DNA from: Notolepis coatsorum
Taxonomy: Eukaryota > Chordata > Actinopteri > Aulopiformes > Paralepididae
Assembly (NCBI GenBank): GCA_963971535.1
Contig: OZ020589.1
Coordinates: 86,503,796-86,567,795, forward strand
DNA: 64,000 bases
Reading direction: 5' to 3'
Shown one piece after another: positions 1 through 10,000 of this stretch (position 1 is the stretch's first letter; each line of letters opens with the position of its first letter). Below the pieces are notes generated by a model that did no database searches, was not told the origin of the DNA, and saw only the letters and a list, made by a program, of their open reading frames with translations. The translations under genes were made by a program, and so were the position numbers.

Positions 1-1
1 A

Positions 2-3000
2 GTTCCCTTACACATCCGGGTGGAGGGTGGGGAGTGGGAATGGGTTACTTTTTTTGTCATCTTTTCCCCCTATTCTGTCATGGTGTTGGGTCATCCCTGT
101 CATCCCTGGTTGTCGTCATGTGTTCGTGTCATTAATTGGAGCACGGGCGAACTCTCAACGGCGGCCGACGTCAAGTCGATCGTCAGCGGGAGTTTGCCCA
201 AACCCTTGTCTCCCCCCCCCTCTTCTCTTTTGTCTCCTCCCTCTTTCTCCAGGATGGTGGGGAGCGTGGCAGATTCTGATCTACCCTCTAATCCCGATTT
301 AATAGGGGTGCCTGAGATCTATTGGGACCTGGCGGACGTTTTTAGCAAGACGCGTGCTAAAGCACTTCCGCCTCATAGATCATACGACTGTCCCATTAAT
401 CTTCTACCCGGTACCTCCCCGCCTCGCGGGCGAATGTTCTCTCTCTCACGCCCCGAAACCTTGGCCATGAACACCTACATAGAGGAGGCATTGCTTGCGG
501 GGCACATACGCCCTTCCACTTCCCCTGCCGGCGCTGGCTTCTTTTTTGTTGATAAAAAGGATGGGGATCAGCGCCCATGCATTGATTATAGGGGATTGAA
601 TGACGTTTCCATCAAGAACCGATATCCTTTACCCCTCATGGACACGGCCTTTGAGTGCTTACAGGGGGCACAGGTCTTTTCTAAACTTGACTTACGTAAT
701 GCATACAACCTGGTCAGGATTAGAGAGGGAGACGAGTGGAAGACTGCATTTAACACACCCAATGGGCACTATGAGTATTTGGTCATGCCCTTTGGTTTGG
801 CTAATGCTCCGGCAGTCTTCCAAGCCCTGGTTAACGACGTGCTGCGAGACTTGATTGGGGTGTCGGTGTTTGTCTACTTAGATGATATCCTGATTTTTTC
901 TCGCGATATGGTGCAACACCAAATGCACGTTCGGGAGGTGCTAGACCGTCTCCTCAAGCATCAACTATTCGTTAAGGCTGAGAAGTGTGTGTTTCACACG
1001 GACACCATGTCCTTCCTGGGCTTTGTGTTGACGAAGGGCGATCTGCGCATGGATCCAGCCAAGGTGAGTGCAGTTTTGGACTGGCCACGGCCTTCGTCGC
1101 TCAAGGGGTTACAACGGTTTTTGGGCTTTGCAAATTTTTACAGGCGCTTTATTCGCAATTTTAGCGCCTTAGCCAATCCCTTAACAGCTCTCACTAAGGC
1201 CTCTCTCCCTGGCTTTGAATGGTCGCCTAGGGCTGAGTCGGCCTTCTGCGATCTTAAACGTCGTTTTACATCCGCTCCTGTATTGATCCGCCATGACGCG
1301 GAGGTTCCGTTCATTGTGGAGGTGGATGCCTCTGACGTCGCGGTGGGGGGGGTGCTCTCTCAGAGATGCTTAAAGGATGGGAAAGTGCACCTGTGTGCTT
1401 TTTTTTCTCGCCTTCTGTCACCAGCCGAGCGTAATTACGACGTGGGTAATCGGGAGTTATTGGCGATCAAATTGGCACTGGAGGAGTGGAGACATTGGTT
1501 GGAGGGGGCGGCACATCCTTTCATTATTTGGACTGACCATAAGAACTTGGCTTACATCCAAGGGGCTAAACGCCTTAACGCTCGCCAGGCCAGGTGGACG
1601 TTGTTCTTCACACGATTTCGATATACCATCTCCTATAGACCCGGCTCCAAGAATATCAAACCTGACGCGTTGTCGCGCCAGTTTGATCTTCCTGGGCGGG
1701 AGGAGCAGCCCCATCCCATTATTCCACCGGCCTTGATTTTGGCACCCGTGTCTTGGGGCATAGAGAAGGTGGTAAGGTCGGCGCTAACGCGGGAGCCCGA
1801 TCCTGGTGGGGGTCCTCCGGGACGGTCGTATGTTCCCAAGGTGGCACGCTTGCTACAGTGGGCACATGCGTCATCCCTCACCAGCCACCCAGGGGCAACC
1901 AGGACCCTGGAATTTATCCGTAGGAGGTTCTGGTGGCCGACAGTGGAGGGGGATACGCGTTCCTTTGTGGCGGCCTGTCCGGTGTGCGCACGTAGTAAGA
2001 CCTCTCGACGGGCACCGGCGGGTCTCCTCCGACCACTTCCTATTCCTAAACGACCCTGGTCACACATATCTCTGGACTTTATTTCTGGTCTTCCCCTTTC
2101 GGACGGATTCACCACCATTTTGGTGGTGGTGGATCGGTTCTCTAAGGCGGCTCACTTTGTCCCTCTCCCCAAGCTTCCTTCGGCCAAGGAGACTGCTGAT
2201 TTAATTATACAGCATGTCTTTCGGGTCCACGGGCTGCCAGTAGATATCGTGTCGGACCGGGGTCCTCAGTTCGCCTCCAGGTTCTGGAAGGCGTTTGCCG
2301 CCGGCCTCTGCGCCTCTGTCAGTCTGTTGTCTGGGTTCCATCCACAGTCGAACGGGCAAACGGAGAGGGTCAACCAGGATTTGGAGGGGGTCTTGAGGTG
2401 TTACGTTGCCGGTTGTCCGGCAACGTGGAGTAGGAGGTTGGCTTGGGCTGAGTACGCGCATAATACCCTTCTCTCCTCTTCTACCGGTATGTCTCCCTTT
2501 CAGTGCCAGTATGGTTTTCAACCTCCTCTGTTTCCCGAGCAGGAGCAGGAGGCGGAGGTGCCCTCGGCCCAGGCACATGTGGCTCGCTGTCGCAGGACGT
2601 GGAAACAGGTTCGGAAGGCGCTACAGAAGGTTTCGGTTAGTACCCAACGGCAGGCTAACCGTAAGCGTCGTCCGGCTCCAGTTTACCGTCCAGGGCAGCG
2701 GGTTTGGCTTTCCACCCGGGATCTCCCTCTCCGGGTGGAATCCAAGAAGCTGGCTCCTCGCTTTATAGGACCATTTAAAGTGATTCATCGGGTTAATCCA
2801 GTGGCTTACAAGCTACGACTTCCGAGCTCTATGAGGGTTCATCCGACGTTTCATGTGTCCCTGTTGAAGCCATTCCTCTCATCGCCCTTGGCCCCGCCAC
2901 TGCCTGTGGTTCCTCCGCCCCGGTTTATTGGCGGTCAACCCATTTACACGGTGCGGAGGATACTGGGTTGTAGGCGGAGGGGTAGGGGGTTTCAGTTCTT

Positions 3001-3115
3001 GGTGGATTGGGAGGGGTATGGGATAGAAGAGCGTTCTTGGGTGCCTCAAAGGGATATTTTAGATCCCAGCCTGATCGTTGATTTCCGGCGGCTGAATCCC
3101 GAGGCTCCTAGGTGA
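2..3115 (+). CDS. pol: Ty3/Gypsy pol (partial protease, RT, RNase H, integrase, chromodomain)
   Basis: The frame is open from base 2, so the ATG at 20 is only the first Met in view and not a true start. Counting residues from that ATG: about 8-45 resemble the C-terminal half of the aspartic protease (FFVI..SP, then VLGHP); RT follows with DKKDG, the MPFGL block and YLDD at 286-289; RNase H has DAS at 436-438 and the DALSRQ end; integrase has an H-H-C-C type zinc region and the catalytic triad D686, D746, E782 (35 residues between the last two); a GPF segment follows; the C-terminus ([15 protein letters not shown]) is a chromodomain. No stop or frameshift breaks the 1,031 codons seen and the catalytic residues are present, so this copy could be young. 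A 9-bp tandem duplication lies in the protease remnant near 90-110. Function by family: reverse transcription and integration of the element. Confidence 0.93.
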   Translation, partial: VPLHIRVEGGEWEWVTFFVIFSPYSVMVLGHPCHPWLSSCVRVINWSTGELSTAADVKSIVSGSLPKPLSPPPSSLLSPPSFSRMVGSVADSDLPSNPDLIGVPEIYWDLADVFSKTRAKALPPHRSYDCPINLLPGTSPPRGRMFSLSRPETLAMNTYIEEALLAGHIRPSTSPAGAGFFFVDKKDGDQRPCIDYRGLNDVSIKNRYPLPLMDTAFECLQGAQVFSKLDLRNAYNLVRIREGDEWKTAFNTPNGHYEYLVMPFGLANAPAVFQALVNDVLRDLIGVSVFVYLDDILIFSRDMVQHQMHVREVLDRLLKHQLFVKAEKCVFHTDTMSFLGFVLTKGDLRMDPAKVSAVLDWPRPSSLKGLQRFLGFANFYRRFIRNFSALANPLTALTKASLPGFEWSPRAESAFCDLKRRFTSAPVLIRHDAEVPFIVEVDASDVAVGGVLSQRCLKDGKVHLCAFFSRLLSPAERNYDVGNRELLAIKLALEEWRHWLEGAAHPFIIWTDHKNLAYIQGAKRLNARQARWTLFFTRFRYTISYRPGSKNIKPDALSRQFDLPGREEQPHPIIPPALILAPVSWGIEKVVRSALTREPDPGGGPPGRSYVPKVARLLQWAHASSLTSHPGATRTLEFIRRRFWWPTVEGDTRSFVAACPVCARSKTSRRAPAGLLRPLPIPKRPWSHISLDFISGLPLSDGFTTILVVVDRFSKAAHFVPLPKLPSAKETADLIIQHVFRVHGLPVDIVSDRGPQFASRFWKAFAAGLCASVSLLSGFHPQSNGQTERVNQDLEGVLRCYVAGCPATWSRRLAWAEYAHNTLLSSSTGMSPFQCQYGFQPPLFPEQEQEAEVPSAQAHVARCRRTWKQVRKALQKVSVSTQRQANRKRRPAPVYRPGQRVWLSTRDLPLRVESKKLAPRFIGPFKVIHRVNPVAYKLRLPSSMRVHPTFHVSLLKPFLSSPLAPPLPVVPPPRFIGGQPIYTVRRILGCRRRGRGFQFLVDWEGYGIEERSWVPQRDILDPSLIVDFRRLNPEAPR

Positions 3116-3133
3116 ACGTCTGGTGCCGTTCGT

Positions 3134-3146
3134 CGGGGGAGGGTAC
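3134..3146 (+). promoter_or_regulatory. Polypurine tract of the Gypsy element
   Basis: A run of five G, then AGGG and TAC, directly precedes the LTR start TGTTACG. This is the usual place for the plus-strand primer. The same GGGTAC-before-LTR arrangement recurs on the minus strand at the right edge of the LTR at 43802-44348. Confidence 0.8.
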
Positions 3147-3565
3147 TGTTACGTTCTGGACACCGACCTCGGTCGGTGACCACCCACATTCCTGGCATAT
3201 GTCACTGGGCTTGTCACCTGTCATTTCCCTGTCAATTAGTGCTGTCACTTAGGGGTGGTTCCTGATTGGCTGTCACGGGGGTGTGTGTGGAATGTTGGTA
3301 TTTGGTCTCTATTTAACATACCTCTCTTCTGCTTGTCCATTGTCAGGTCTTCACTAATTGCGTTCGGGGATAACGCGGACGGTTCTACTGTGGACCTCCA
3401 ATAAGCTCCCATTTACCTTATCTTACTCTTGTGCTTTTAGCACTTGTTCTCTCTTAGAATTTACTCTGTGTTCTTACTATTAAAGTCGAACCTGTTCAAG
3501 AGTAAACACTCTCTGTCTCTGTGATTGCCTTCAACCATTGGAATTCACCTACCTGCATTCTGACA
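3147..3565 (+). repeat. 3' LTR of the Gypsy element
   Basis: 419 bp beginning TGTTACGTTC and ending TTCTGACA. A TTTAA-type TATA-like box lies near 3308 and an ATTAAA signal near 3478. The end is set by the TG...CA rule and the adjacent polypurine tract; no second LTR in the window confirms it. Confidence 0.8.
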
Positions 3566-3642
3566 GTGAAGCACTGCTCCACTAGTAGTCAGGCAAAAAC
3601 CTCCACTGCGGCACACCTGTGCATGCACTCGTGTAAGGGATA

Positions 3643-3775
3643 AATGAATGAATGAACGAAAACGTTATTAACATATTGCAGAATGGGCTAGGCCAATACA
3701 CACAATTGTTAAGGGGATGCAGACCAGAGAAAACGTTAATCCTGTCTACATCAGGGTCCCCCATTTTCAATTCAT
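3643..3775 (-). repeat. LINE 3'-end fragment
   Basis: This stretch matches, with substitutions, the 3' terminus of the LINEs at 33141-33290 and 50065-50205: the blocks TTATTAACA..TTGCAGAATGGG, AATTGTTAAGGGGATGCAGACCAGAGAAA and CATCAGGGTCCCCCATTTTC occur in the same order. It begins next to a GAAT-type short tandem repeat, as expected of a tail. Only about 130 bp remain, so it is a strongly 5'-truncated insertion. Confidence 0.8.
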
Positions 3776-3972
3776 GGATTCACAAATGCACACCTGCCCT
3801 GAGCCCTGTCATCAGCCCATCCACCCATGTAAAGGGTAAATAAGCCTCAGCTAAAACCCCCAACATTAGACACCGATTGACCGTCAGCATGAATGGTTAA
3901 GAGGAGGGAAGAGTGAAGACAGCCCCGGCGGGGTACATGGGAAACGGCACCCCAAACATCTTAGCATTAGCA

Positions 3973-4311
3973 TCAGCTGCGCGCTAGGATACTTGGAAAA
4001 ATATCCAACAGTGAGTCATGATGACCACGTTTATCCAAATATCTCGCCCCCCGCGCCAATACATCGCCCGGTCGTCTCACGAGACAACGAGCAGTATTAA
4101 ACATGCCAGTACCAATGCCTGCCAGTGCAGGTCCTACCTGGGCGCAACGTTGCTCGACTGCCAAGCGCCGCTCGAAGTCCATCGGTCCGCTGTCAAACGA
4201 CGAGGAAAACCCAGGATAGGACTGTGCTGTCTGGACGTGCCGAGAAGGTGCCGGGGGCTGGCGTACTTCTGGCGAAAGCCCAACATTGCGTAATTTCTCC
4301 CTACGCTTCAT
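3973..4311 (-). other. ORF in a GC-rich segment, possible host exon (unrecognised)
   Basis: A 112-codon frame starting Met-Lys-Arg-Arg-Glu sits in a locally CpG-rich segment that matches no repeat elsewhere in the window. Near codon 77 the minus strand reads CTC|GTGAGA (around 4081), which could be a splice donor, making 4311-4081 a candidate first coding exon. I recognise no protein family. The ATG context is weak, the upstream DNA is AT-rich, and the plus strand also has overlapping frames, so this may be chance. Confidence 0.2.
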
Positions 4312-4530
4312 AGCAAAATTCCACCTGACTTACAAATAAGTCATTAATTGATGTATTTAGGTATTAAAAAATAAGTACATAATGTATATTAAATATAAAA
4401 AATGGGAACAAACTCAGGAAGCTCACATGGGCAAGGGGCTTTACCTCAAGACTACCAGGACACACCTAACCCTATCCTTAACCACAGTTACCTTAACCCT
4501 TACTTTCTATCTCTACACTAAATATCTGGG

Positions 4531-4906
4531 TAACATTATCACGTCTCATGCCTTCTCGTATCATTGCTATGCCGATGATACTCAACTCCTTTCCTCCCTC
4601 AGATATCCACATCTCTGAGCGAATCTAGGCCTGTCTGTCTGACATCTCCGCCTAGATGATGACCAACCACCTCAAACTGAACCTAAGCAAAACAGAATAG
4701 CTTCACCTGCCGGCCAAATCCTCACCCCTGACCGACCTTTCCATCACAGTCGAGAATGCAACTGTGACCGCGTCCCCACTTTGATGAACATTGTTACTAA
4801 GCTGATAGAGTTGTACCCTTTCTGCTGTCTTGTTGTACAAAGCGTGTAAGTCGCTTTGGATAAAAGCGTCAGCTAAATGACAAAATGTAAATGTATGTAA
4901 ATGTAT
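4531..4906 (+). pseudogene. L2-type LINE remnant, internally deleted
   Basis: Codons around 4531-4618 give a reverse-transcriptase core (FSYHCYADDTQLL), followed with stops by the degraded next RT block (NHLKLNLSKTE-like at 4660-4700). The sequence then jumps to the LINE 3' end with the fish-wide motif TCGCTTTGGATAAAAGCGTC and a tail of AATGTA repeats at 4850-4906. The part between RT and tail is lost. The same family is seen in reverse at 25545-25875. Confidence 0.75.
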
Positions 4907-4907
4907 C

Positions 4908-5270
4908 TCTGACATCAGGGAATGTATTCCCAGTGTCCAAAATATTGTGTCTGTTACTAGGCTTGAGTAAAGTGTGATGAAACAAAGGAGAATATAAATT
5001 ATGATTTTTCTTTGCATCGTTGACGGTGAATAACACCATGCTAAAAATGTGCAGACAGGAAAAACTGCCACTGAGCTCATTCAGCACCTTCTTGAACAAA
5101 AAATCGAAGCAAATAAAGGGAAGATGATTAAACAGAAGGTTTTGTAGATACAGTACTGAATTCTTCCATCCGGACACACGCAATTTGAAATATTATTATA
5201 GAATATAGAATATCAGGCCTATAAATGATATTATTATAGCCATCATCGAGCGTCACACACTACAGACATG
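4908..5270 (+). repeat. Interspersed repeat, inverted partner of 29245-29600
   Basis: Read against the reverse complement of 29245-29600, long blocks match in order: GGGAATGTATTCCCAGTGTC, ATATTGTGTCTGTTACTAGG, GATGAAACAAAGGAGAATAT, GAATAACACCATGCTA, GGGAAGATGATTAAACAGAA. No protein motif is evident. The large LTR unit at 5296 starts about 25 bp past the end of this similarity. Confidence 0.75.
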
Positions 5271-5295
5271 GACAGATAAATACAGTACAAGCGTT

Positions 5296-5498
5296 TGTGG
5301 TAGTTTTTGAACATAGATCATAATGGGAATTCAAATCAAACTAATGTGTAATAGTCTTGTAGAAACATGCCAATCAAAAAGGTTCTAAGCCAACATAAGA
5401 TGTAGTCAAAACAGCTGTCTTATTCAGTCAGTCCACGGGCCAAGTTAGCGCAGGAGGAAGTAATCAACAGCTTGGAAGGTGCGACAGGTTTCCTTCCC
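5296..5498 (+). repeat. 5' LTR of the gag-only element, first segment
   Basis: Matches 23152-23352 almost base for base (one difference noted, T/C near 5319). The match stops at about 5496 where the BEL LTR begins. The rest of this LTR resumes at 13453. Compared with the 3' LTR, 48 bp (equivalent to 23353-23400) are missing at the BEL insertion point. Confidence 0.9.
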
Positions 5499-6906
5499 TG
5501 ACTGTATTGTTAGATATGATACTTACTACCACTACCTCTTGTACTTTAGACTCTGGCCACCCAGTACTAGGCATAAATAATTATGGTAAACACTCCCACG
5601 TAGATGAAACGATCCAACACAAATGTACCAAGTCGAAAGTCTGCGTTTAATAATAATTAATACATAGAAAAAGGTATGTAGAGCAATCACTTAATTACAT
5701 TTATGATTTGAAATAGGATGCACTTTTATGGCAAATGAGTATTCGTTGGTATATCAATAGAGAACGTCCAATCTCTGGTGGCGCAGGCGGTAAATATACA
5801 ACCTGGAATATTTAAGGAATAATAGCAATGATACTTTAATGATTATAGAACTGGATACACTAGGGGGGAATTCCGGTCGCTTGTAAGACAACTGGAGAAG
5901 GGGGGGGGGGGTAGAGTCTGGCTGTATCCGTCTGGCCGAGGGTATCCTGGGAGAACCCACGGTTGTGCGGCTCGGTGCCTCAGCGATCCTCGATCCACAG
6001 ATGAAAGCAGTTGGACTCTCTATGGGCCGGCTTCCTCCGGTCCACGATGGAGAGACGTGAAGCAACCTCGTCGTGTAGAGCGTCTCCTCACCTGTCGTCC
6101 TCTCCGGGGGGGGGGGTTTCCAACACACGGCAGTGTTGGTCTTTATCCATAGAATAATCACTGTATACAAAGCATAATCCGTGCCTGGGAAGGCGGGCTG
6201 TCGTCGGTAGAATAATCCGGTATGCAGGTCCACTCGCTCGTCGGCTCTGGGGCTCCTCGGGTGCAGCCTCACATGGGGTCGGCCACCCTGGATAAGCAGC
6301 CAGTTCTCTGCCCGAAACGATGGGGTACTGACTACGATAGTATTCTCACCGCACGAAGCACTACATATGAATAGACTATTATTAGCTTAATAGACTACGT
6401 CCAACTCGACGATATAGTGCCAAATATGACTATTCAAATATTAATATACACGATGTCTCAATACCGATGGTAGGCCGAACTTGGCCTTACTCCCACACGT
6501 GGCGTCGCGGGGAGGCTTTACGTCTGTCACTCTATTGGAGGGTAAGAAACTGGACTAAAAAAGGAAGTCCTACTTTAGTAGCGCAGTATATATACGCACT
6601 ATGAACAAATAGTACCGTTAGTGGTGCGGTAGCCAGATTCCTACGCGGAACTAGGACTTGTTCGTACATGTTGAGCGGTACGTTTGAACTGGGTCTGGGG
6701 GGTATGGCAGCCTGGCACCAAGGTCTCGACCAATAGTAGAATGGAGACTATTATGGGATGTTCAGTAGGCTAGAATGGATATTCAATGCATATTGTACAA
6801 GGAATATACAAGGGATATCAGGGAATATTAGAGAATATACAAATACAATTAAATATATATATATAAATAAATATATATATTCGGTTTAATCTGGCCCTTC
6901 ACAACA
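5499..6906 (-). repeat. 3' LTR of BEL copy 1
   Basis: 1,408 bp; on the minus strand it starts TGTTGTGAAGGGCC and ends TACAGTCA. It is nearly identical to 12047-13452: I see single-base differences near 5669, 6019 and 6062 plus a length difference in a G run near 5905. A TATA-like GCGTATATATACTGCGC (minus strand) lies near 6590. Apparent ORFs inside it are not supported as genes. Confidence 0.92.
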
Positions 6907-6919
6907 GCCACCCCCTGAT
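6907..6919 (-). promoter_or_regulatory. Polypurine tract of BEL copy 1
   Basis: On the minus strand the bases just before the 3' LTR read AGGGGGTGGC. The intact copy has AGGGGGCGGC at the same place (63401-63410). Confidence 0.7.
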
Positions 6920-7014
6920 TGGTCCCAGACCTAATCAGTTAAGCAGAGACAGATTAATCGCGTTGTCTATTTACACATAAGGGTTTGCTGTAGGGGTCAG
7001 TCAACTTCACAAAG

Positions 7015-10000
7015 TCATAGGGTTATAGGGTCATGGTCATCATCGATTGTGTCTGGGAGTCGGGGCAGTTCTATGAGCCTCGCCACGGGACGGGTGTAAG
7101 TGCGACCCTGGACAAGCACTTCAGCTGCTCGGACCTTGCCGTCGGCACCGGTGATCACTTTGCTTACGCGGCCGGCCGGCCACATAGCTCTGGGCAGTGA
7201 TTGATCAATAATCATGACGACCGTTCCTTCTGTCAAATTGTCTCTCTCCTTTACCCACTTCTGGCGGGTCTGTAGAGACGGTAGGTAGTGCAGTAGGAAT
7301 GTCCTTTGTTGTGCACTCTCTATGGTAGTGCAATCATCTATGTTGGGGTCTGCGGAGATAACAGTGCTCAATCCACAGAACACAGGCTTCTTATTCTCAG
7401 CCTCCTCCTGACTGGCTTCCCTCGGGATAGGCGTGGGCCACTCTCCTTCCGGGAGCTTTAGGAATGCTGGGCCGTCACTGTAGACATTGCGACGGGTGAG
7501 GTCATCTAGGGGCATTCCCCGGGTGATGACGTCAGCTGGGTTCTGTTTTGTATCAACGTAGCGCCACTCTGTTTCTCCGGTTAACTCTTCGGTTAAGTCT
7601 TGAATCTCGGTGACTCTGACTCCCATGAAGACTTTGTACTTGCATGAGTCCGATTTGATCCAGGCGAGTACTGTCGTGGAATCTGACCACAGGATTGTTC
7701 TAGACACCGGTATGGTGAGCTCACGTTGGATGAGCGTGGCTAGGTGCGCTCCGGCTAGGGCTGCGCAGAGCTCTAGGCGTGGGATAGATTGTTGCTTGCG
7801 TGGGGCTATTCTCGAGCGGGCGAGGACAAATGCTGTGTAGATCTCTCCCCCCTCTTCTTGGGCCCGCAAGTAGGCTACTGATCTGTATGCGACCTCTGAG
7901 GCGTCACTGAAGACGTGTAAGTCCATTTTACATATCTCTGGCCTCACCGTGGGTGGGAAGTAGCTTCGGCGCATATTAACGCCTGGGAGTGAGTGGAGCT
8001 CCATCTCCCACTCTCTCCAGGTGGATGCAAGGTGTGCGGGAATGGGGTCGTCCCAGCCCTGGTCCTTGTCCCACAATGCTCATACAATCATTTTTGCCCT
8101 GGTGGTGTACGGTAGAATACATCCTAGCGGGTCATATTGTCGGGCGAGTGTTGTGTACACACTCCGTCTGGTGGTCGGCGCCGCCGCCGGCCTTCCCTGC
8201 TCCGTAGTCAGGGGCTTGTGTCTGTAGTGAAGCGAATCTGTTTTGAATCGCCACACCAATCCCAGGGTCATCTCCTGGGCTTCTCCCGGGATTGTAGCCA
8301 TCCAGGTCTCGCTGCTGGCTGCCTTGTCCTCGGAGGAGAGGCTGCGCAGTACTTGCGGATCGCTGCTGGCCCACTGCCTGAGATCAAAGCCGCCTTTGAT
8401 CAATGAGGCGCGGAGTTTAATCAGGAGAGCCTCGGCTTCTTCCTGGGTTGAAAGGCTTTGTAGACAGTTGTCTACGTAGAAGCTGTTCTTTACGCTGTGT
8501 CGGACCTCTTCGTCCGCTGCTGGGTCCTCTGCTACATGTTTCTGTAGTGCAAATGTAGCACAGCAGGGGCTGCACGTCGTTCCGAAGGGGAGGACTTCCC
8601 ATTGGTAGATGGCTGGGTGCTCATCTCCTGGCTTCTCTCTCCATAGGAACCGTAACAGGGGCTTGTCCTCCTCTACTAATCTCACCTGCAGGAACATTCC
8701 TTTAATGTCCCCGCTGATGGCCACCTTTTCCTGGCGGAAGCGGAGTAGAACGCCGAGTAGGGAGGGGCCGAGTGTGGGACCGGGCAGTAACTCTTTATTC
8801 AGATTTTGGGATCCGATCTGGTAGCTGCAGTTAAATACTATGCGGTCTTTACCGTTGTGATGGACCTTGTGGTGAGGCACGTACCACGATTCAGTGGTCT
8901 GGTCAGCCTCTTTAATGTCCATCTTTGTGACGTGTCCCGCTGTGATGAGCTTCTCAATCTCAGCGCGGTATACACTCTCTTGGGCGGGGTTCTTGGCTAA
9001 GCGCCGCTCCGTGTTCAGCAGGTACCGTTCTGTGGCGTCTGTCTTGGCGTGGAAAGTAGGCATTCCTTCTCGCCGCAGGAGTGGCGTGGCGTATCTCAAC
9101 ACGCCGTTGACCGGGACTCTCTTGGTCCCTGTCTCGAGGAGGTGAATGGCGTAAATGTCATCTTTAGAGCGAATGTCTTTCTTTCCGTTCTTAAAGGGCA
9201 TTTGTTCCAAGGTCCATAACCGCTCTACGTGTTGCAGGAGTGCGGTTTCTCCCTCTGTGACTCGGGAGTGGAGACATCTAGTGGCTGTACTTCGGTTGAG
9301 AGATTTGGCGAGCGGGCCTTGGAGAGTCCATCCCAAACGGGTCTCGACTGCTGCAGGACAGCCTCTGGGTCCGGTATGAACCCGGTCTATCGGGACAATG
9401 AGGTCTGCATGGTCGGAGCCTATCAACAGGGTCGGCATAGCATTGTCTATGAGCGGGATCGGTAACTTGCGCAGATGTGCATATTTCTCCATCAGCTTGG
9501 CGACGGGGTATGTGTACCGCGACAGTCCTATTTCTTGGCTGGTGAAAGCGTCTGTAATCTGGTACCGTCGCTCAGGCTGGCCGCTTGCTGCGATAGAGAA
9601 TGAGACATTCTCGCCCTTTATCGTCTTCAAATCTCGTCTTATTGTCCGAATTGTCATTTGGGTTTCGCTTCCCCGCAGCCCTAGCTGGGCCGCAGCGGAG
9701 GCGAGCAGAAGGGTCTTCTCTGACCCGTCATCGAGGACGGCGTAAGTGTCCAGGACTTTATTCTGGTAGCTTAGTGTCACACGCACTACTTTTAGGAGTA
9801 CTCGGGCTCCACTGCTGCTGGCGGGATCGATGTACATGACGCTCGCTTTGCTGCTGGATGGTGCGGGTGAAGGGCGCCGTCTGTTACTGTCGTGAAGTAT
9901 GTCCAGATGGGCTCCATCGCACTTGGTGCACCTTTTCTTTAAGCGGCATTCGGCTGCCATGTGTGAGCGCGCACAGCGAAAACAGCGCTTGTTGGACTTT

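Larger units (their letters stand above)
1..3565 (+). mobile_element. Ty3/Gypsy chromodomain retrotransposon, 3' part
   Basis: The window opens inside the protease part of pol and runs through reverse transcriptase, RNase H, integrase and chromodomain, then a G-rich polypurine tract and a 3' LTR that starts TG and ends CA. The 5' LTR, gag and most of protease lie before base 1. The order RT-RH-IN-chromodomain is diagnostic of Ty3/Gypsy chromoviruses; fish carry many of the Tf1/sushi type. The target duplication cannot be checked because the 5' end is missing. Confidence 0.95.

Noticed and set aside
5754-6272. 172-codon minus-strand ORF in the BEL LTR (also 12408-12818)
   Set aside because: It lies wholly in the LTR, its reading frame shifts between the two LTRs because of a G-run length change, and it is not preserved in the LTR of BEL copy 2.
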